A DNA stretch of 64,000 nt from Methylocapsa acidiphila B2 (GCF_000427445.1 NZ_KE386496.1:1902506-1966505), one strand, 5' to 3'; positions 1 through 8,629 are shown, counted from the first letter of the stretch. Notes: a model not told the origin generated them from the sequence alone. Translations and numbers: made by a program.

Positions 1-565
1 TCGCCGCCGCGACTGAGGTCTGGATCGGCAAAGTGAGCGTTCCATGCGGCATAGAAATGGTGAGCGGCTCAGCCGCTCGAACCGCGATCTTCGGATAGAG
101 GAAATCGACGATTTCCGTAGCCTGCTCCGGCGGGACAAGAAAGCCCCCCGATGAACCAATGCCTGCGATCAACGCCTTGTTGACGGCCTCGCGCACCGGA
201 TGCCGTTCGCCGTAGAGCGATTTGACGTGCCCCTTTAACGCGACGTGCGAGCCGCCCGCTGCGGCCGCGGCGCGAACCATGGCGCCGACGACGAGACCCT
301 TGCTCGAGCCGAGGCCGCGCTGCTGGGCCGCGGCGTCCGACGTAAAGGGATCGTCCTGGGCCTGAGCGTAGACGGTCCGGCCGGCCCTGAGCGCGGCAAT
401 ATCGGCGTTGATGTCGTCGATTTCTTTGTCGATAAAGTCGTAGCTTTTCGACTCCGCCGCCGTGAGCGTCGAGCGGCCGGCAAGATAGTCGAGCCGCGAC
501 GCCTTCTCCTTGCGTCTTGCCGTCAACGCGTCGATCCGCGCCTGTTGTGCTTGTGTGGTTGGCAT
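1..565 (-). CDS. HK97-family major capsid protein, partial (N-terminal part)
   Basis: An open frame starts at ATG 565 and runs off the left edge, giving about 188 residues. The first 65 residues are charged and helical, like the scaffold-like delta domain of HK97 capsids. The segment around SSGGFLVPPEQATEIVDFL, followed by a stretch with PHGTLTLPIQ, matches the start of the mature capsid fold, where the N-arm leads into the first strands. A GAGG-like ribosome site precedes the ATG. It lies 16 bases behind the stop of another capsid gene, so the element carries two capsid-like genes in tandem. Both share the pattern of a G-rich turn, F-L-[IV]-P, then an acidic stretch. The C-terminal end cannot be judged. 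Confidence 0.75.
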   Translation of the reverse strand, partial: MPTTQAQQARIDALTARRKEKASRLDYLAGRSTLTAAESKSYDFIDKEIDDINADIAALRAGRTVYAQAQDDPFTSDAAAQQRGLGSSKGLVVGAMVRAAAAAGGSHVALKGHVKSLYGERHPVREAVNKALIAGIGSSGGFLVPPEQATEIVDFLYPKIAVRAAEPLTISMPHGTLTLPIQTSVAAA

Positions 566-581
566 TCTTATAAACCTCAGA

Positions 582-2153
582 TCATAGATGATAGGTCGCG
601 CCCTGGATCATCGCGGCGGCGAGGCGAAACTTGAGGGCGAAGTCTCTCCCGGCAACACAACGCAGGAGGAGCGCGTCCTCCGCAAAGGCCGAATGCGTTC
701 CTCCGCTATCTGTCCACAAGCCGTTTTGGGCAAGCGCAAGCTCAAATTGCGGGCCTTCAAAAATGATGGCCGTATCGGCGTCGCAAATATAGATTTCGGT
801 CGTGTTCGAAGTCGAACCAACAGTGAGATTTGTGGGAATAGTCGTGGTCGAGAAGAACGGAAAGCCAAGCAGCGTCCCCCCCGCCATTTCGCGTCCAAAC
901 ACCGGATAGCCGGACGTATCGAGCCAGGTGCGAAGAAACAATTCCGTCGCCGGATTGAAAGCCCAAGTTGGCTTAATCATCGGCACGTTTGCGGTAAGCA
1001 AAAATTGCGCGGCCGCCGCGAACTCGCTTAAGATCGAGGTCGTGCTCACCGAGGGATTTGAGGTGACGACCTGGCTAGAACCTATCGCGAAGGAGCGCAG
1101 GCCGCGCGGTTGAGATTGCATGCCATCGGATCGAATGTAGGAACTGTCCTCTGCCCATGCGATCTCGGCCGCTAGATGGGTGCCGATGATCTTATCCGTG
1201 CCCGGCCCGGCAAATCTCAAAAAATCGCCACTAAGGGGGATCAGCGCAACGAGCCGGTTCGCAGCCGCGCGGATTTGCCCGAAGGCGGGTTGCGATTGCG
1301 GAATAACGACATTGCTTTGCGAGAGCCAAGCCGTCGATGCGCCGGCCATAATGGTCGGGATGGATAAATTGCCGCGAGGAAGGTTAACGACCTGGGCGCC
1401 GGCCCGGCGCATCACAGTTCTCGGCAACAGAAGCGGAATCATATAGTCGGCGGCGAAATCATCGGGGATCAAAAAGGCACCGGAAGCGCCGTAGTTAGAC
1501 GATAAAGCCTTTGCGAAAGTTTTCGGGATGAAATGGCGTTCGCCGAAGCTTTTCTCAGCGATCTCGATTTTTCTCGAGCTGTCGCGTTCATGTGCGGTCG
1601 ACGCGACAAGGCGCACATAGCCGCCGAGCGCAGCGGCGGGATCATTATAAGGATCGCGGGCAATCGGCGCGGCGTAGGGCATGGGAGGATCCTGTTCAGA
1701 CAATGACTTTGCAATGACCAGGGCGCTGGGATTGGCGGGGATGGCGACCCCACTTAGCTCGAGAGGCGTCCAGCGCTTGAACCGGAAGCCGCCGCCCTTT
1801 ATCGGCTCCGGAGGATCGAGAGCCATAAAGCCAACCGAAACTCCGCGTAAGTGACCTGACTTGAAGAGCGCGCAAATCTCATCGCCTTTCGCCGAAACGC
1901 CCTCAGGCGCAAAAGTGATGTGAGCCTTGACGTTGGCGGCGCTGACGCTGAGCTTCGCACTCCCGAGCGGCTGCATCGGGTCATGCCCGAACAGGAAGGG
2001 GACCACGCTATCCGCCGATTCGACGACGCAGCCGAGCGGCTCGAGGATATCGCCTTGGCGATCCAAAGTCGCATCCGAAGCGATTGCGACGATCTCGCGC
2101 GGACCGAGTCCTGCGGCCTTCACAATCGGCGCGGTGAAAGTACGCTTGTTCAT
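582..2153 (-). CDS. HK97 prohead protease fused to HK97 major capsid protein
   Basis: This 523-residue protein joins two phage maturation functions. Residues 1-150 fit the U35 (HK97) prohead protease: His57 in FGHDPM, Ser106 in LRGVSVGF, and ELSGVAIPANPSAL near 132-144. Residues from about 165 to the end fit an HK97 major capsid protein: GASGAFLIPDDF, then IPTIMAG, then a long beta-rich region. In many phages the protease is separate and removes the capsid delta domain; here the protease sits where that domain would be. It is preceded by a coiled-coil protein gene with a 4-base overlap and followed by the second capsid gene. It may process itself, its neighbour, or both; the sequence does not decide this. 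Confidence 0.8.
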   Translation of the reverse strand: MNKRTFTAPIVKAAGLGPREIVAIASDATLDRQGDILEPLGCVVESADSVVPFLFGHDPMQPLGSAKLSVSAANVKAHITFAPEGVSAKGDEICALFKSGHLRGVSVGFMALDPPEPIKGGGFRFKRWTPLELSGVAIPANPSALVIAKSLSEQDPPMPYAAPIARDPYNDPAAALGGYVRLVASTAHERDSSRKIEIAEKSFGERHFIPKTFAKALSSNYGASGAFLIPDDFAADYMIPLLLPRTVMRRAGAQVVNLPRGNLSIPTIMAGASTAWLSQSNVVIPQSQPAFGQIRAAANRLVALIPLSGDFLRFAGPGTDKIIGTHLAAEIAWAEDSSYIRSDGMQSQPRGLRSFAIGSSQVVTSNPSVSTTSILSEFAAAAQFLLTANVPMIKPTWAFNPATELFLRTWLDTSGYPVFGREMAGGTLLGFPFFSTTTIPTNLTVGSTSNTTEIYICDADTAIIFEGPQFELALAQNGLWTDSGGTHSAFAEDALLLRCVAGRDFALKFRLAAAMIQGATYHL

Positions 2154-2917
2154 TCACTGGCCTCACCCGCTGGCGCGTCGACGAATTCAGCGCCGCCGGC
2201 GCGAACCAATTTTTCGGCCTCAGCGGCTGCAAGAAGAATCGTATCGCCGGCCTGATTCGCGCCGCGCCGCGTGAGTAGGAAAATCTTCACCCGGCCATTT
2301 ACGTCAGGCGTTGGCGCGGGCGCTTGGCGCGGATCAGGGCCGGCGAGTTTCGGCGCCGGCTGAGCCGCTGCCGCCGGCCGCGGCGCGACGTTGAGGGCGA
2401 TGAAGCTGCGCCAAGTTTCGAGGCCCGCCTCCGTCGCGGTGTTCTGAAATTCGACGCGCTCGAGCCCGAATTTGCCCGGACTGGGAAGCGAAGCTGCGAC
2501 GCGTTCGTAAATCGCCCTGGCGTCGGCGTTGGCTTGAAAAAGGAAGCCCGTGGCGCTTTCGATTTTAGCGGCGGCGGCGCGAAGCTCCGCGCGCCCCGCC
2601 TCGGCGCGGGCCGTATGAACCTCGTCCGTTAATCGGCGCTCCCGGAGGCGCAGGCGCGGGATCGCCTTGAGGGCCCGATCGATTGCGAGCTGCGCACGAT
2701 CGCGGCGCAAGTTTAACTCTACGAAATCAGCATCGAATACATCGTCTCGGTCAAGCAACGATTCTCGCTCGTTCGCGACCGTGGCGAGTTCGCGCCGCGC
2801 CTCGAATTCCGCGGCCTCAAGGCGCCCGATCGCCGCCGACACCTCGGCGAGCTGCGCCTCGATATTGAGCGAGGCATCCTTGAAATGGTTCAGAAGAGAT
2901 TCGACGACTTTTGCCAT
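2150..2917 (-). CDS. Coiled-coil phage protein of unknown function
   Basis: About 255 residues. Residues 1-110 are rich in Ala, Glu and Arg in heptad-like order, predicting a long coiled coil. A Pro/Ala linker follows around residue 185, and a short C-terminal domain contains VNGRVKIFLLTRRG. Its stop overlaps the start of the protease-capsid gene by four bases, so the two are probably translated together. The position just upstream of a capsid gene would suit a scaffold or head-assembly role, but no family was recognised. ATG 2917 was chosen; a GTG at 2977 would add 20 Cys/Pro-containing residues that look non-coding. Neither start has a good ribosome site. Confidence 0.5.
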   Translation of the reverse strand: MAKVVESLLNHFKDASLNIEAQLAEVSAAIGRLEAAEFEARRELATVANERESLLDRDDVFDADFVELNLRRDRAQLAIDRALKAIPRLRLRERRLTDEVHTARAEAGRAELRAAAAKIESATGFLFQANADARAIYERVAASLPSPGKFGLERVEFQNTATEAGLETWRSFIALNVAPRPAAAAQPAPKLAGPDPRQAPAPTPDVNGRVKIFLLTRRGANQAGDTILLAAAEAEKLVRAGGAEFVDAPAGEASE

Positions 2918-2966
2918 GCCGGCGATGAAAGCATTCGCTGCTGAGCATGCACAGGGGGGTCTGTGC

Positions 2967-3413
2967 TCAATTCTCACCTACGGCAGAATCTCGGAGGGAC
3001 GCGGGAAACCGCGCCTGCTCGCTGATGATCCGGCGTAGAGAATCCTTCTTAAGAATCCTACCGCCCATCATCCAGCGCAGTTCAAGCAACATAGCGAAAC
3101 GCGGGCGATCGGAGCGTGCGCGAGAGGGCCGATGTAGATCCTTTTCCAGCTCTTCGGCCTGCGTCGACATGAAGCCCCCGTAGAAGCCGGACACCTTGCC
3201 GATCAGCGCGTCGCGATCCTGATACCATAAATCGGGCTCGAGCATGTAAATCACCGCGCGGAGACGGCGGCGCTGCGCTTCGTTGGGAAGGCCTCCGTCG
3301 CGCACGACGGTCAACGCAGATACAGTATCTGCGAGAGCCGGCCAGTCGGCGACCGCGAGGCGCAGAGACGGGACAGGCTCGAAGGAAGGAAAGGATTGTT
3401 TTTTGGCTTTCAT
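2967..3413 (-). CDS. Hypothetical phage protein
   Basis: About 148 residues, starting MKAKKQSFP. It is basic and contains WPALADTVSAL, a Tyr/Trp-rich patch around LEPDLWYQDRDAL, and a basic C-terminal half. No membrane segment or signal peptide is seen. An in-frame ATG at 3464 would add 17 hydrophobic residues. It sits between two other unknown element genes, all reading left. No family was recognised; a terminase small subunit or structural accessory role is possible by position only. Confidence 0.45.
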   Translation of the reverse strand: MKAKKQSFPSFEPVPSLRLAVADWPALADTVSALTVVRDGGLPNEAQRRRLRAVIYMLEPDLWYQDRDALIGKVSGFYGGFMSTQAEELEKDLHRPSRARSDRPRFAMLLELRWMMGGRILKKDSLRRIISEQARFPASLRDSAVGEN

Positions 3414-3545
3414 GTTCGTTTTACCGAATATTTTGGAGTGCCAAAACAGTGCCATCAGTGCCATGATTTATGGCCGCCGAAAAAAAACCTGCGCGTGGGG
3501 GAAAATCCGGTTGCAGCGGACCGGCCGGCCGGGAAATCAAACCCC

Positions 3546-4040
3546 CTACCCCTCGTCGAGCCCGGCGATCTCCCGAAGCAACACCGCACGGCAATAGAAC
3601 GCCCCGACGATTCGTCCGCCGCCGCCGATCTCGCCGCGTGCGACTCGCACCCAACCCGAGGCGAAGGCGTCGCGACCCGCATGACGGCCGCCGTTCCAAC
3701 AGTCCGCAAACCTTGCGATAGGCCCGATCGACACGCAGAGCAGGGTCTCGCCATAACCGGCGTCTGACGCGACAACCAGAGCCCGCCGGCCATCGATCTG
3801 GAAAATTAGGTGAACCCGATCCGCAGCCCGGCCAGTCCGCTCGCCTCGTAGAGGCGTTGCGCCGCATCTAGCCAATTCACGGAGCCCTGCCCGCAACAGG
3901 TTTCGCCATGCCCGCTCCGCGAGCGTCGGCTTATGCGGCTTCGGCTTTGGCGCAGGCTTCGGCCTTTGTCGCTTTGGCGAAAACTGCGGGCAATGCGGAG
4001 CAAATGGCCTTTTTCCAACACCCCTTATATATTTTCGCAT
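3546..4040 (-). CDS. Hypothetical basic protein of the element
   Basis: About 164 residues. Residues 20-40 form a Lys/Arg/Pro-rich tail (KRQRPKPAPKPKPHKP), followed by a helical segment and then a mixed domain with several Cys. Its ATG lies in an AT-rich spot just left of the replication ATPase gene. Other frames are also open over this GC-rich stretch, so the reading frame is not certain. No family was recognised. Confidence 0.35.
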   Translation of the reverse strand: MRKYIRGVGKRPFAPHCPQFSPKRQRPKPAPKPKPHKPTLAERAWRNLLRAGLRELARCGATPLRGERTGRAADRVHLIFQIDGRRALVVASDAGYGETLLCVSIGPIARFADCWNGGRHAGRDAFASGWVRVARGEIGGGGRIVGAFYCRAVLLREIAGLDEG

Positions 4041-4114
4041 ATCTATACCTTAGCTTTTGCTAAATTCTCACGCGTCTATGGAAACAAGGTCATTTGACCC
4101 GCATTGACCGCAGA

Positions 4115-5884
4115 TCAGGCCTTGGCGATGCGCCAGCGAAAGACCTTGGCGTGATTGTCGCGCTCGCCCTTTTCAAGCTTGCGCCCCCCGATGATTCGTC
4201 CCTCGGATCGCGTGAGCCAGATGCTCAACCTCCGGCCGTTGACATTCCCCGAGCGCCCCGCGACGTTGAGCAACAGTTCCCTGAATTCGCCGCGATCTTC
4301 TTCGGAGAGCGCCGGACGCTTGCCCCAGAGCGCGGGTTCGTTATCCGCATGCGAAATCAGCCCGATCACGTCGCCGACGCTGAATTGCTCCGGGCCGAAG
4401 GCTTGCTCCAGATAGGCCAGGACGGCGCGAAGAGCTTGAAGCGCCGAATCGCCTTCACGTGCCGTCTCGATTAAACCCGCCGGATCCGCCACACCCAGCC
4501 AAACGAGTGGCTCCCGCACCATGCGGCTCCAATCGGCGAAAGAGGCGAGCGGCGGGAGATCGAGTCTATCGCTGGAAGCGAGGTAGCCTTTCACGATCAC
4601 GAGAACCGCTCGGAGGTATCGCGCGCGCTCCGCAGCAACGAGAGCAACGGGGTCAAAGCTGAACTCCCGCGATTCCGGCCGCTCTATTCCAGGGTCGAGC
4701 TTTATCAGCAATGTCCTTCGGACAAGGTCACCAGAGACAGAAAGCGCGTTGCCTGTCGCAAAAAATGTGCTTGTATTCTCGATCTCTATAATAGTAGATG
4801 CCCCGAGCGCCCTCAGTTGTATAATTGGCCGCTCGATCGCCTGACAAAGCAAATTTGACTGTATTTCGCGATTTACATTGTCTAGATTTATGATCGAATA
4901 GCCTGCAAGCAACGCCCCAACAATCTGTTTTTCAGTTTCAAGATCATCCGCGCTCACGGACTGGACAGGACAGCGCCTACCCGTCGCGAGCATAGCGAAA
5001 AGATCGACCAAAAATGACTTTCCAGTTCCCGCCGAGGGCGCGCTGATCGCATGGAAGGGCGCGCAGCGGAGAGCCGGCCGGACGACGCTGGTTATCAAAG
5101 CTGACAGCGCGCCGGCGTGCGAGACGCTATCGACGAAAGGAAATTCGGAAATCAAAAACCCGATATCTTCCAACGCTGCCTCGGCGTCGGCCCGCGTCGG
5201 CTTATCTGGAATCTTGATGTCGCCGCCCGCCCAGAACGAGTAGAACCCCGATTTTGCGTCAAAGCCTGGCGCGGACAGAATAGACCCGTCTCGGCGTGCG
5301 GTTGGGCATGAGACCACGCCGATTATGTGCTCGAATGGCCAATGACCAGCCCCTCCGGCGATCATTGATGGCAGCTCTTTCGGCACATTGTCGAGACGCC
5401 ATTGCCGTTCGCGGATATTGAATTTTCGAAATTGAATATGCTCGGCGCAGACCCTCATGATGGCGCGGACCTCCTGCCCATGTAAGGCAGGGGCACGCCC
5501 TTCGCTGCCGCCCGCAAATTGGACCGTGGCGAGCTCGGGCCGCACCAAGATTCCGCCGCGTTCGAATAGCGCCGCACGCGCCGCGAGATGAGATTCCACC
5601 TCGCGCAAAATCCGTCCCTGCTCGCCGCGGACGACGTCGACACAAGGTCGTCCACCGTCCGATGATGCGCCACCGCCGGGAGGGCCGCTAGGTGGATCAC
5701 CGGGAGGTCCGCCCGGCGGCCGATCTCGGCTTTTTTTCGGCCGAGCCAAGATCTCAGCGTTATATATATGTTGAAGGATGATTTTATCTCCCGGCAAGGC
5801 TAATATTTCTTCGCCTTCCGAAAAATTTGCGCCCTCGAGTACCTGGACATCGACTTCGGGCTTTTTGTCGTCCGAGCTTTCCAT
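4115..5884 (-). CDS. Phage/plasmid-type replication ATPase (primase-helicase-like)
   Basis: A 589-residue protein with a Pro/Gly linker at residues 57-72 separating a short N-terminal part from a large domain. The Walker A motif SAPSAGTGKS lies at about 281-290, a Walker B-like IINLDN at 331-336, and a sensor-like FFATGN ending near 379, followed by a VRRTLLIKL strand. This arrangement is that of the helicase/ATPase half of mobile-element primase-helicases. No zinc finger or TOPRIM domain is evident, so it may act as the helicase alone. It lies directly downstream of the AlpA-like gene (3-base gap), as in many phage satellites. Base composition is less GC-rich than in the chromosomal genes, consistent with transfer. 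Confidence 0.65.
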   Translation of the reverse strand: MESSDDKKPEVDVQVLEGANFSEGEEILALPGDKIILQHIYNAEILARPKKSRDRPPGGPPGDPPSGPPGGGASSDGGRPCVDVVRGEQGRILREVESHLAARAALFERGGILVRPELATVQFAGGSEGRAPALHGQEVRAIMRVCAEHIQFRKFNIRERQWRLDNVPKELPSMIAGGAGHWPFEHIIGVVSCPTARRDGSILSAPGFDAKSGFYSFWAGGDIKIPDKPTRADAEAALEDIGFLISEFPFVDSVSHAGALSALITSVVRPALRCAPFHAISAPSAGTGKSFLVDLFAMLATGRRCPVQSVSADDLETEKQIVGALLAGYSIINLDNVNREIQSNLLCQAIERPIIQLRALGASTIIEIENTSTFFATGNALSVSGDLVRRTLLIKLDPGIERPESREFSFDPVALVAAERARYLRAVLVIVKGYLASSDRLDLPPLASFADWSRMVREPLVWLGVADPAGLIETAREGDSALQALRAVLAYLEQAFGPEQFSVGDVIGLISHADNEPALWGKRPALSEEDRGEFRELLLNVAGRSGNVNGRRLSIWLTRSEGRIIGGRKLEKGERDNHAKVFRWRIAKA

Positions 5885-5887
5885 GCG

Positions 5888-6190
5888 TTAGCCAACTCTA
5901 CGGGAAACAGCGGCGGCCTTCGGCGGGCGGCCGCGTTGGGCGCCGCTTCGCGAAGCCGCATTAGGCGATGCGCCTGCGCTTGTGGAGGTCTGGGCCTCAC
6001 CGATCTGGTTTAGAGCCCAGGCATCAAGCGCCGACGGCTCATAGAGGACGATCGATTCCCCGGCCTTTCGGAAAGGCGGCCCGCCACCTACTACCGCGTA
6101 TTTGGCGAGAGACCGCTCAGATCCGAATCCAAATTTTTCGCGAAGATATTGCGCGGCCGCTTTACGGCGGAGAAATTGTGCGGGCTGCAT
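5888..6190 (-). CDS. AlpA/excisionase-like helix-turn-helix protein
   Basis: About 100 residues. The N-terminal half reads QFLRRKAAAQYLREKFGFG, followed by a GGGPPFRKAGESIVLYEPSALDAW segment (broken here only by the turn). This is the MerR-type helix-turn-helix plus wing layout of AlpA and excisionase proteins: a first helix RKAAAQYL, a small-residue turn, then a Y-P...LDAW end. The C-terminal tail is Ser/Ala-rich and basic (RGRPPK). ATG 6190 has a GGGAA ribosome site, so the 15-residue upstream extension was rejected. In related elements such proteins activate or direct excision; that role is inferred. Confidence 0.6.
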   Translation of the reverse strand: MQPAQFLRRKAAAQYLREKFGFGSERSLAKYAVVGGGPPFRKAGESIVLYEPSALDAWALNQIGEAQTSTSAGASPNAASRSGAQRGRPPKAAAVSRRVG

Positions 6191-6349
6191 GTCGCCGTTC
6201 CCTTCGAAACACCCGGATAAAGCCGGGAACAGCAAGAAATTTTATGCATGCTTCTTTGGTTGTCTTGCGCAAAATGCCCCGATTTAATTGTTCGGCGCTC
6301 GGCGGCCACACGGCTCAATTTTGGTTGTCGATCAATCGCGCCGTCATTT

Positions 6350-7063
6350 CTATCCGGCGCGGCCTTCTCGCACCCGGCGGTACAAAATCCGCAACATGAA
6401 CGGCGTCCAACAGTTGAAGCGAGTTTTTTTTGACGCGATCACTAAGGCATCGAGGATAGAATGCGTGGCCAAGAGACCGTCGACGCTATCGGCGAACGCC
6501 TCAGCCGGACCAAGCATTTCGGCAAATCCGGACGCACAATCGCGTCTGATCCTGTCAATTCCACATTTGTCGAAATCCGCCGCTTCAACCATCGCGGCCT
6601 CGATCGGCTTTCGATGCCCTTGTGTGAAGAGTTCATCAGCGATAAAAAGAACGCCTTCATACGCGCCCCAAAGGGACGGCTTCTTAATCAGATCGCCAGC
6701 CCGCTGGTAAAGTCTCTTGCCCCTTAGCAAGTGAATGCGGAACTCATGAATAGCGTCGATCATACGATAGGCAGCAAGTCGCTGCGTTTCCGCACTCGTC
6801 TCACCTATACTCAACTCTGCGACCAAATCTTCACTTGGCCAGCCTTCGTCAATTTCAGGCCGCTCATATTTTTCTTTTGAATACCATGGCAGCTCCCCCG
6901 CAGGTCGACCTCGCCGATTGAATGCTACGCCGCGCGGGAGGCGACCACGCCATAGATCAGGGATCACGTAGGCGGCGTCTTTCTGCAATTGCCGCGACGC
7001 CTGGCCGCCGGCGAGCGCAATGATGATTTCCTCGAGCGACGCGGCAGGGCGAACCGCCGTCAT
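6350..7063 (-). CDS. Hypothetical protein next to the integrase
   Basis: 237 residues, starting MTAVRPAASLEEI. Its start overlaps the integrase stop by four bases, so it is co-translated with the integrase. It is helical and mixed-charge, with no membrane segment and no motif I recognise. The coding sequence is rather AT-rich toward its 3' end. A regulatory or excision-related role is possible from position alone. Confidence 0.5.
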   Translation of the reverse strand: MTAVRPAASLEEIIIALAGGQASRQLQKDAAYVIPDLWRGRLPRGVAFNRRGRPAGELPWYSKEKYERPEIDEGWPSEDLVAELSIGETSAETQRLAAYRMIDAIHEFRIHLLRGKRLYQRAGDLIKKPSLWGAYEGVLFIADELFTQGHRKPIEAAMVEAADFDKCGIDRIRRDCASGFAEMLGPAEAFADSVDGLLATHSILDALVIASKKTRFNCWTPFMLRILYRRVREGRAG

Positions 7064-8331
7064 CCGCGGACCACGCCCTTACCATCCATCGCCGCCGAGA
7101 TCGTCTCCCCGATCGCGTCGGCCGCGCGGCGCAGAGGATCGGCGTCGAGATGCGCATAGCGCTGCGTCGTCGCCGCCTGCGTATGCCCGAGCAACTTTCC
7201 AATGATCGGCAAACCCATGGATGCGCCCGCGCCCACGCTCGCGAACGAATGCCGGAGATCATGAATCCGCAGGCCCTCGAGCCCCGCGGCGCGCGTCACG
7301 GCCGCCCAAGGCTTTTTCAGATCCGTTCGCGGCAGGCCAGGCTTGGCGCCGGCGATGAGGTGCGGATTGTCGACGAGGCGAGGCAAATCGTTGAGGACGT
7401 CGAACGCCGCCGTATTAAGAAAGATCGGCTTCGCGCCCGTTTTCGAATCGGGCAGAAAAAGAGTTCCACGCGCGGCGTCGACGTCGCTCCAACGCGCATT
7501 GAGAATCTCGCGAAGGCGGGCGCCTGTCAGTATCAAAAGCCTAATCGCCGCGATGGAAAAGGGGTCGACCATGACGCGTCGATTTTCCAGCTTCGCAGCG
7601 TGCTTCGCATTCGGGCCGCTCTCGTCGACCGCATAGGGCAAGCCTTCGGTCTCGGCTAGACGCAAAGCCTCGCCGAGCCGGGCGAGCTCGTCGGGCTTCA
7701 AAAAGCGCTCACGCGAGCGCTCCTTGAAATGTTCGATCCGTGCCGCCGGATTGGCGTGCGTCTCCGGCAACAATCCACGATCGATTGCCCATGAAAAGAG
7801 CTTCGAAACGATTGCGACAAAACGATTGGCGGCGATCGGATTGGCTCCCAAATGCGCGTGCATGGTGGCGACCTGGCTGCGCGAAAGCTGCGGAGCCTTG
7901 ACGCCGCCATGCGCCGCGCGGAGTTTGGCCAAGGCGATTCGATAGCCGACAGCCGTTCCCACCTTCAATTTTACAGCGACATGCTCGCGATCGAAGACGT
8001 CGATCAATTCGGCAATAGTCGGGGAAGCCCGCCGGGCGATCTTGTCGCATTGAGGATCGACGCCCAAACGAACATGCGCCAAAGCCGTCAGCGCGGCTTG
8101 TCTGGCTTGCTCTACAGTCATGGCGCCGTAGCGGCCAAGAGTGAGTCGGCGCTTTGCGACGCCTCGACCGCCAGCGCCCGGTCTGTACTCGATGAGGAAC
8201 GATTTGACGCCGGAAGGCATCACTCGACAGCCAAACCCTTTCACGTCGGAATCGAAAAAGATAAACGGCCGTTCGCGCGGCGCGAGCTGATCAACCATCC
8301 GCTTCGTAAGCCGTTGGGATTTTGTCGCCAC
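7060..8331 (-). CDS. int: Tyrosine recombinase / integrase
   Basis: A 423-residue P4-type integrase. Residues 1-105 form the DUF4102-like arm-binding domain (LTKRMVDQLAP..., FFDSDVKGFGCRV, LTLGRYGAMTVEQAR). The core-binding domain follows, then the catalytic domain with Arg in LTGARLREIL, the H-x-x-R box in HDLRHSFAS, the later His in LLGHTQAATTQRYAH, and the nucleophile Tyr in QRYAH. The N-terminal start faces the attachment site about 130 bases away, the usual arrangement. It should catalyse integration and excision at the adjacent tRNA gene. The gene appears intact. Confidence 0.9.
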   Translation of the reverse strand: MATKSQRLTKRMVDQLAPRERPFIFFDSDVKGFGCRVMPSGVKSFLIEYRPGAGGRGVAKRRLTLGRYGAMTVEQARQAALTALAHVRLGVDPQCDKIARRASPTIAELIDVFDREHVAVKLKVGTAVGYRIALAKLRAAHGGVKAPQLSRSQVATMHAHLGANPIAANRFVAIVSKLFSWAIDRGLLPETHANPAARIEHFKERSRERFLKPDELARLGEALRLAETEGLPYAVDESGPNAKHAAKLENRRVMVDPFSIAAIRLLILTGARLREILNARWSDVDAARGTLFLPDSKTGAKPIFLNTAAFDVLNDLPRLVDNPHLIAGAKPGLPRTDLKKPWAAVTRAAGLEGLRIHDLRHSFASVGAGASMGLPIIGKLLGHTQAATTQRYAHLDADPLRRAADAIGETISAAMDGKGVVRG

Positions 8332-8353
8332 CGGATAGCCACCGAAAAAGAAA

Positions 8354-8445
8354 TCGTGGAAATTAGTGGAAATGACTATAGATCTGTTATCCTCTTAATT
8401 TCAAGTAATTAGGAATATACATAAATTTGCGTAAATTAATGGAAA
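8354..8445. repeat. Candidate integrase arm-site repeats
   Basis: The AT-rich stretch between the integrase start and the tRNA fragment holds two copies of GTGGAAAT spaced 10 bases apart (about 8356 and 8366) and a similar ATGGAAAT near 8439. Short direct repeats flanking the core are typical arm-binding sites of P4/lambda-type integrases. This assignment rests only on position and repetition. Confidence 0.35.
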
Positions 8446-8460
8446 TAATATAAATTCAGA

Positions 8461-8505
8461 TTGTGGATCTAGAGGTCCCCCGTTCGAGCCGGGGTGGCGG
8501 TACCA
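8461..8505 (+). tRNA. tRNA-His 3' fragment (attachment site)
   Basis: The fragment runs from a seven-base anticodon loop TTGTGGA (anticodon GTG) through a variable loop, a T-arm (CCCCG, loop TTCGAGC, CGGGG) and acceptor strand TGGCGGT to A-CCA. The matching 5' half is absent: upstream is AT-rich element DNA that pairs with only part of the anticodon stem. Position 72 is U and the discriminator is A, matching the unusual alphaproteobacterial tRNA-His that lacks G-1. The anticodon and these identity bases agree. This is therefore the displaced host 3' end left by integration; the functional gene should lie at the far left end of the element. Confidence 0.75.
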
Positions 8506-8629
8506 ATAAAATCAAAGGCCTATGTTGCGTACCCCGATAGCCAGAACGCCGGAAAGTCCATCGAGGCAACAGGAAGCTTTCTAGGCTCCACGCTATTCAC
8601 AAGCTCGCAATAATCTGTCGCTTATTTGG

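Larger units (their letters stand above)
1..8505 (-). mobile_element. Integrated prophage or phage satellite, right end
   Basis: A co-oriented leftward gene block runs from a tyrosine integrase through small unknown genes, an AlpA-like DNA-binding protein and a replication ATPase to two HK97-type capsid genes. It ends next to a tRNA-His 3' fragment. The order integrase, AlpA, primase/helicase-like ATPase, capsid is known from capsid-forming phage satellites as well as small siphophage prophages. Portal, terminase and tail genes are not visible and would lie left of the window if present. The right boundary is taken as the CCA end of the tRNA fragment; the left boundary is outside the window. 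That the element is mobile is inference from gene content. Confidence 0.8.

Noticed and set aside
8461-8505. A complete, functional tRNA gene
   Set aside because: The 5' half (acceptor, D-arm) is missing; upstream sequence is AT-rich element DNA, so only the 3' fragment is called.
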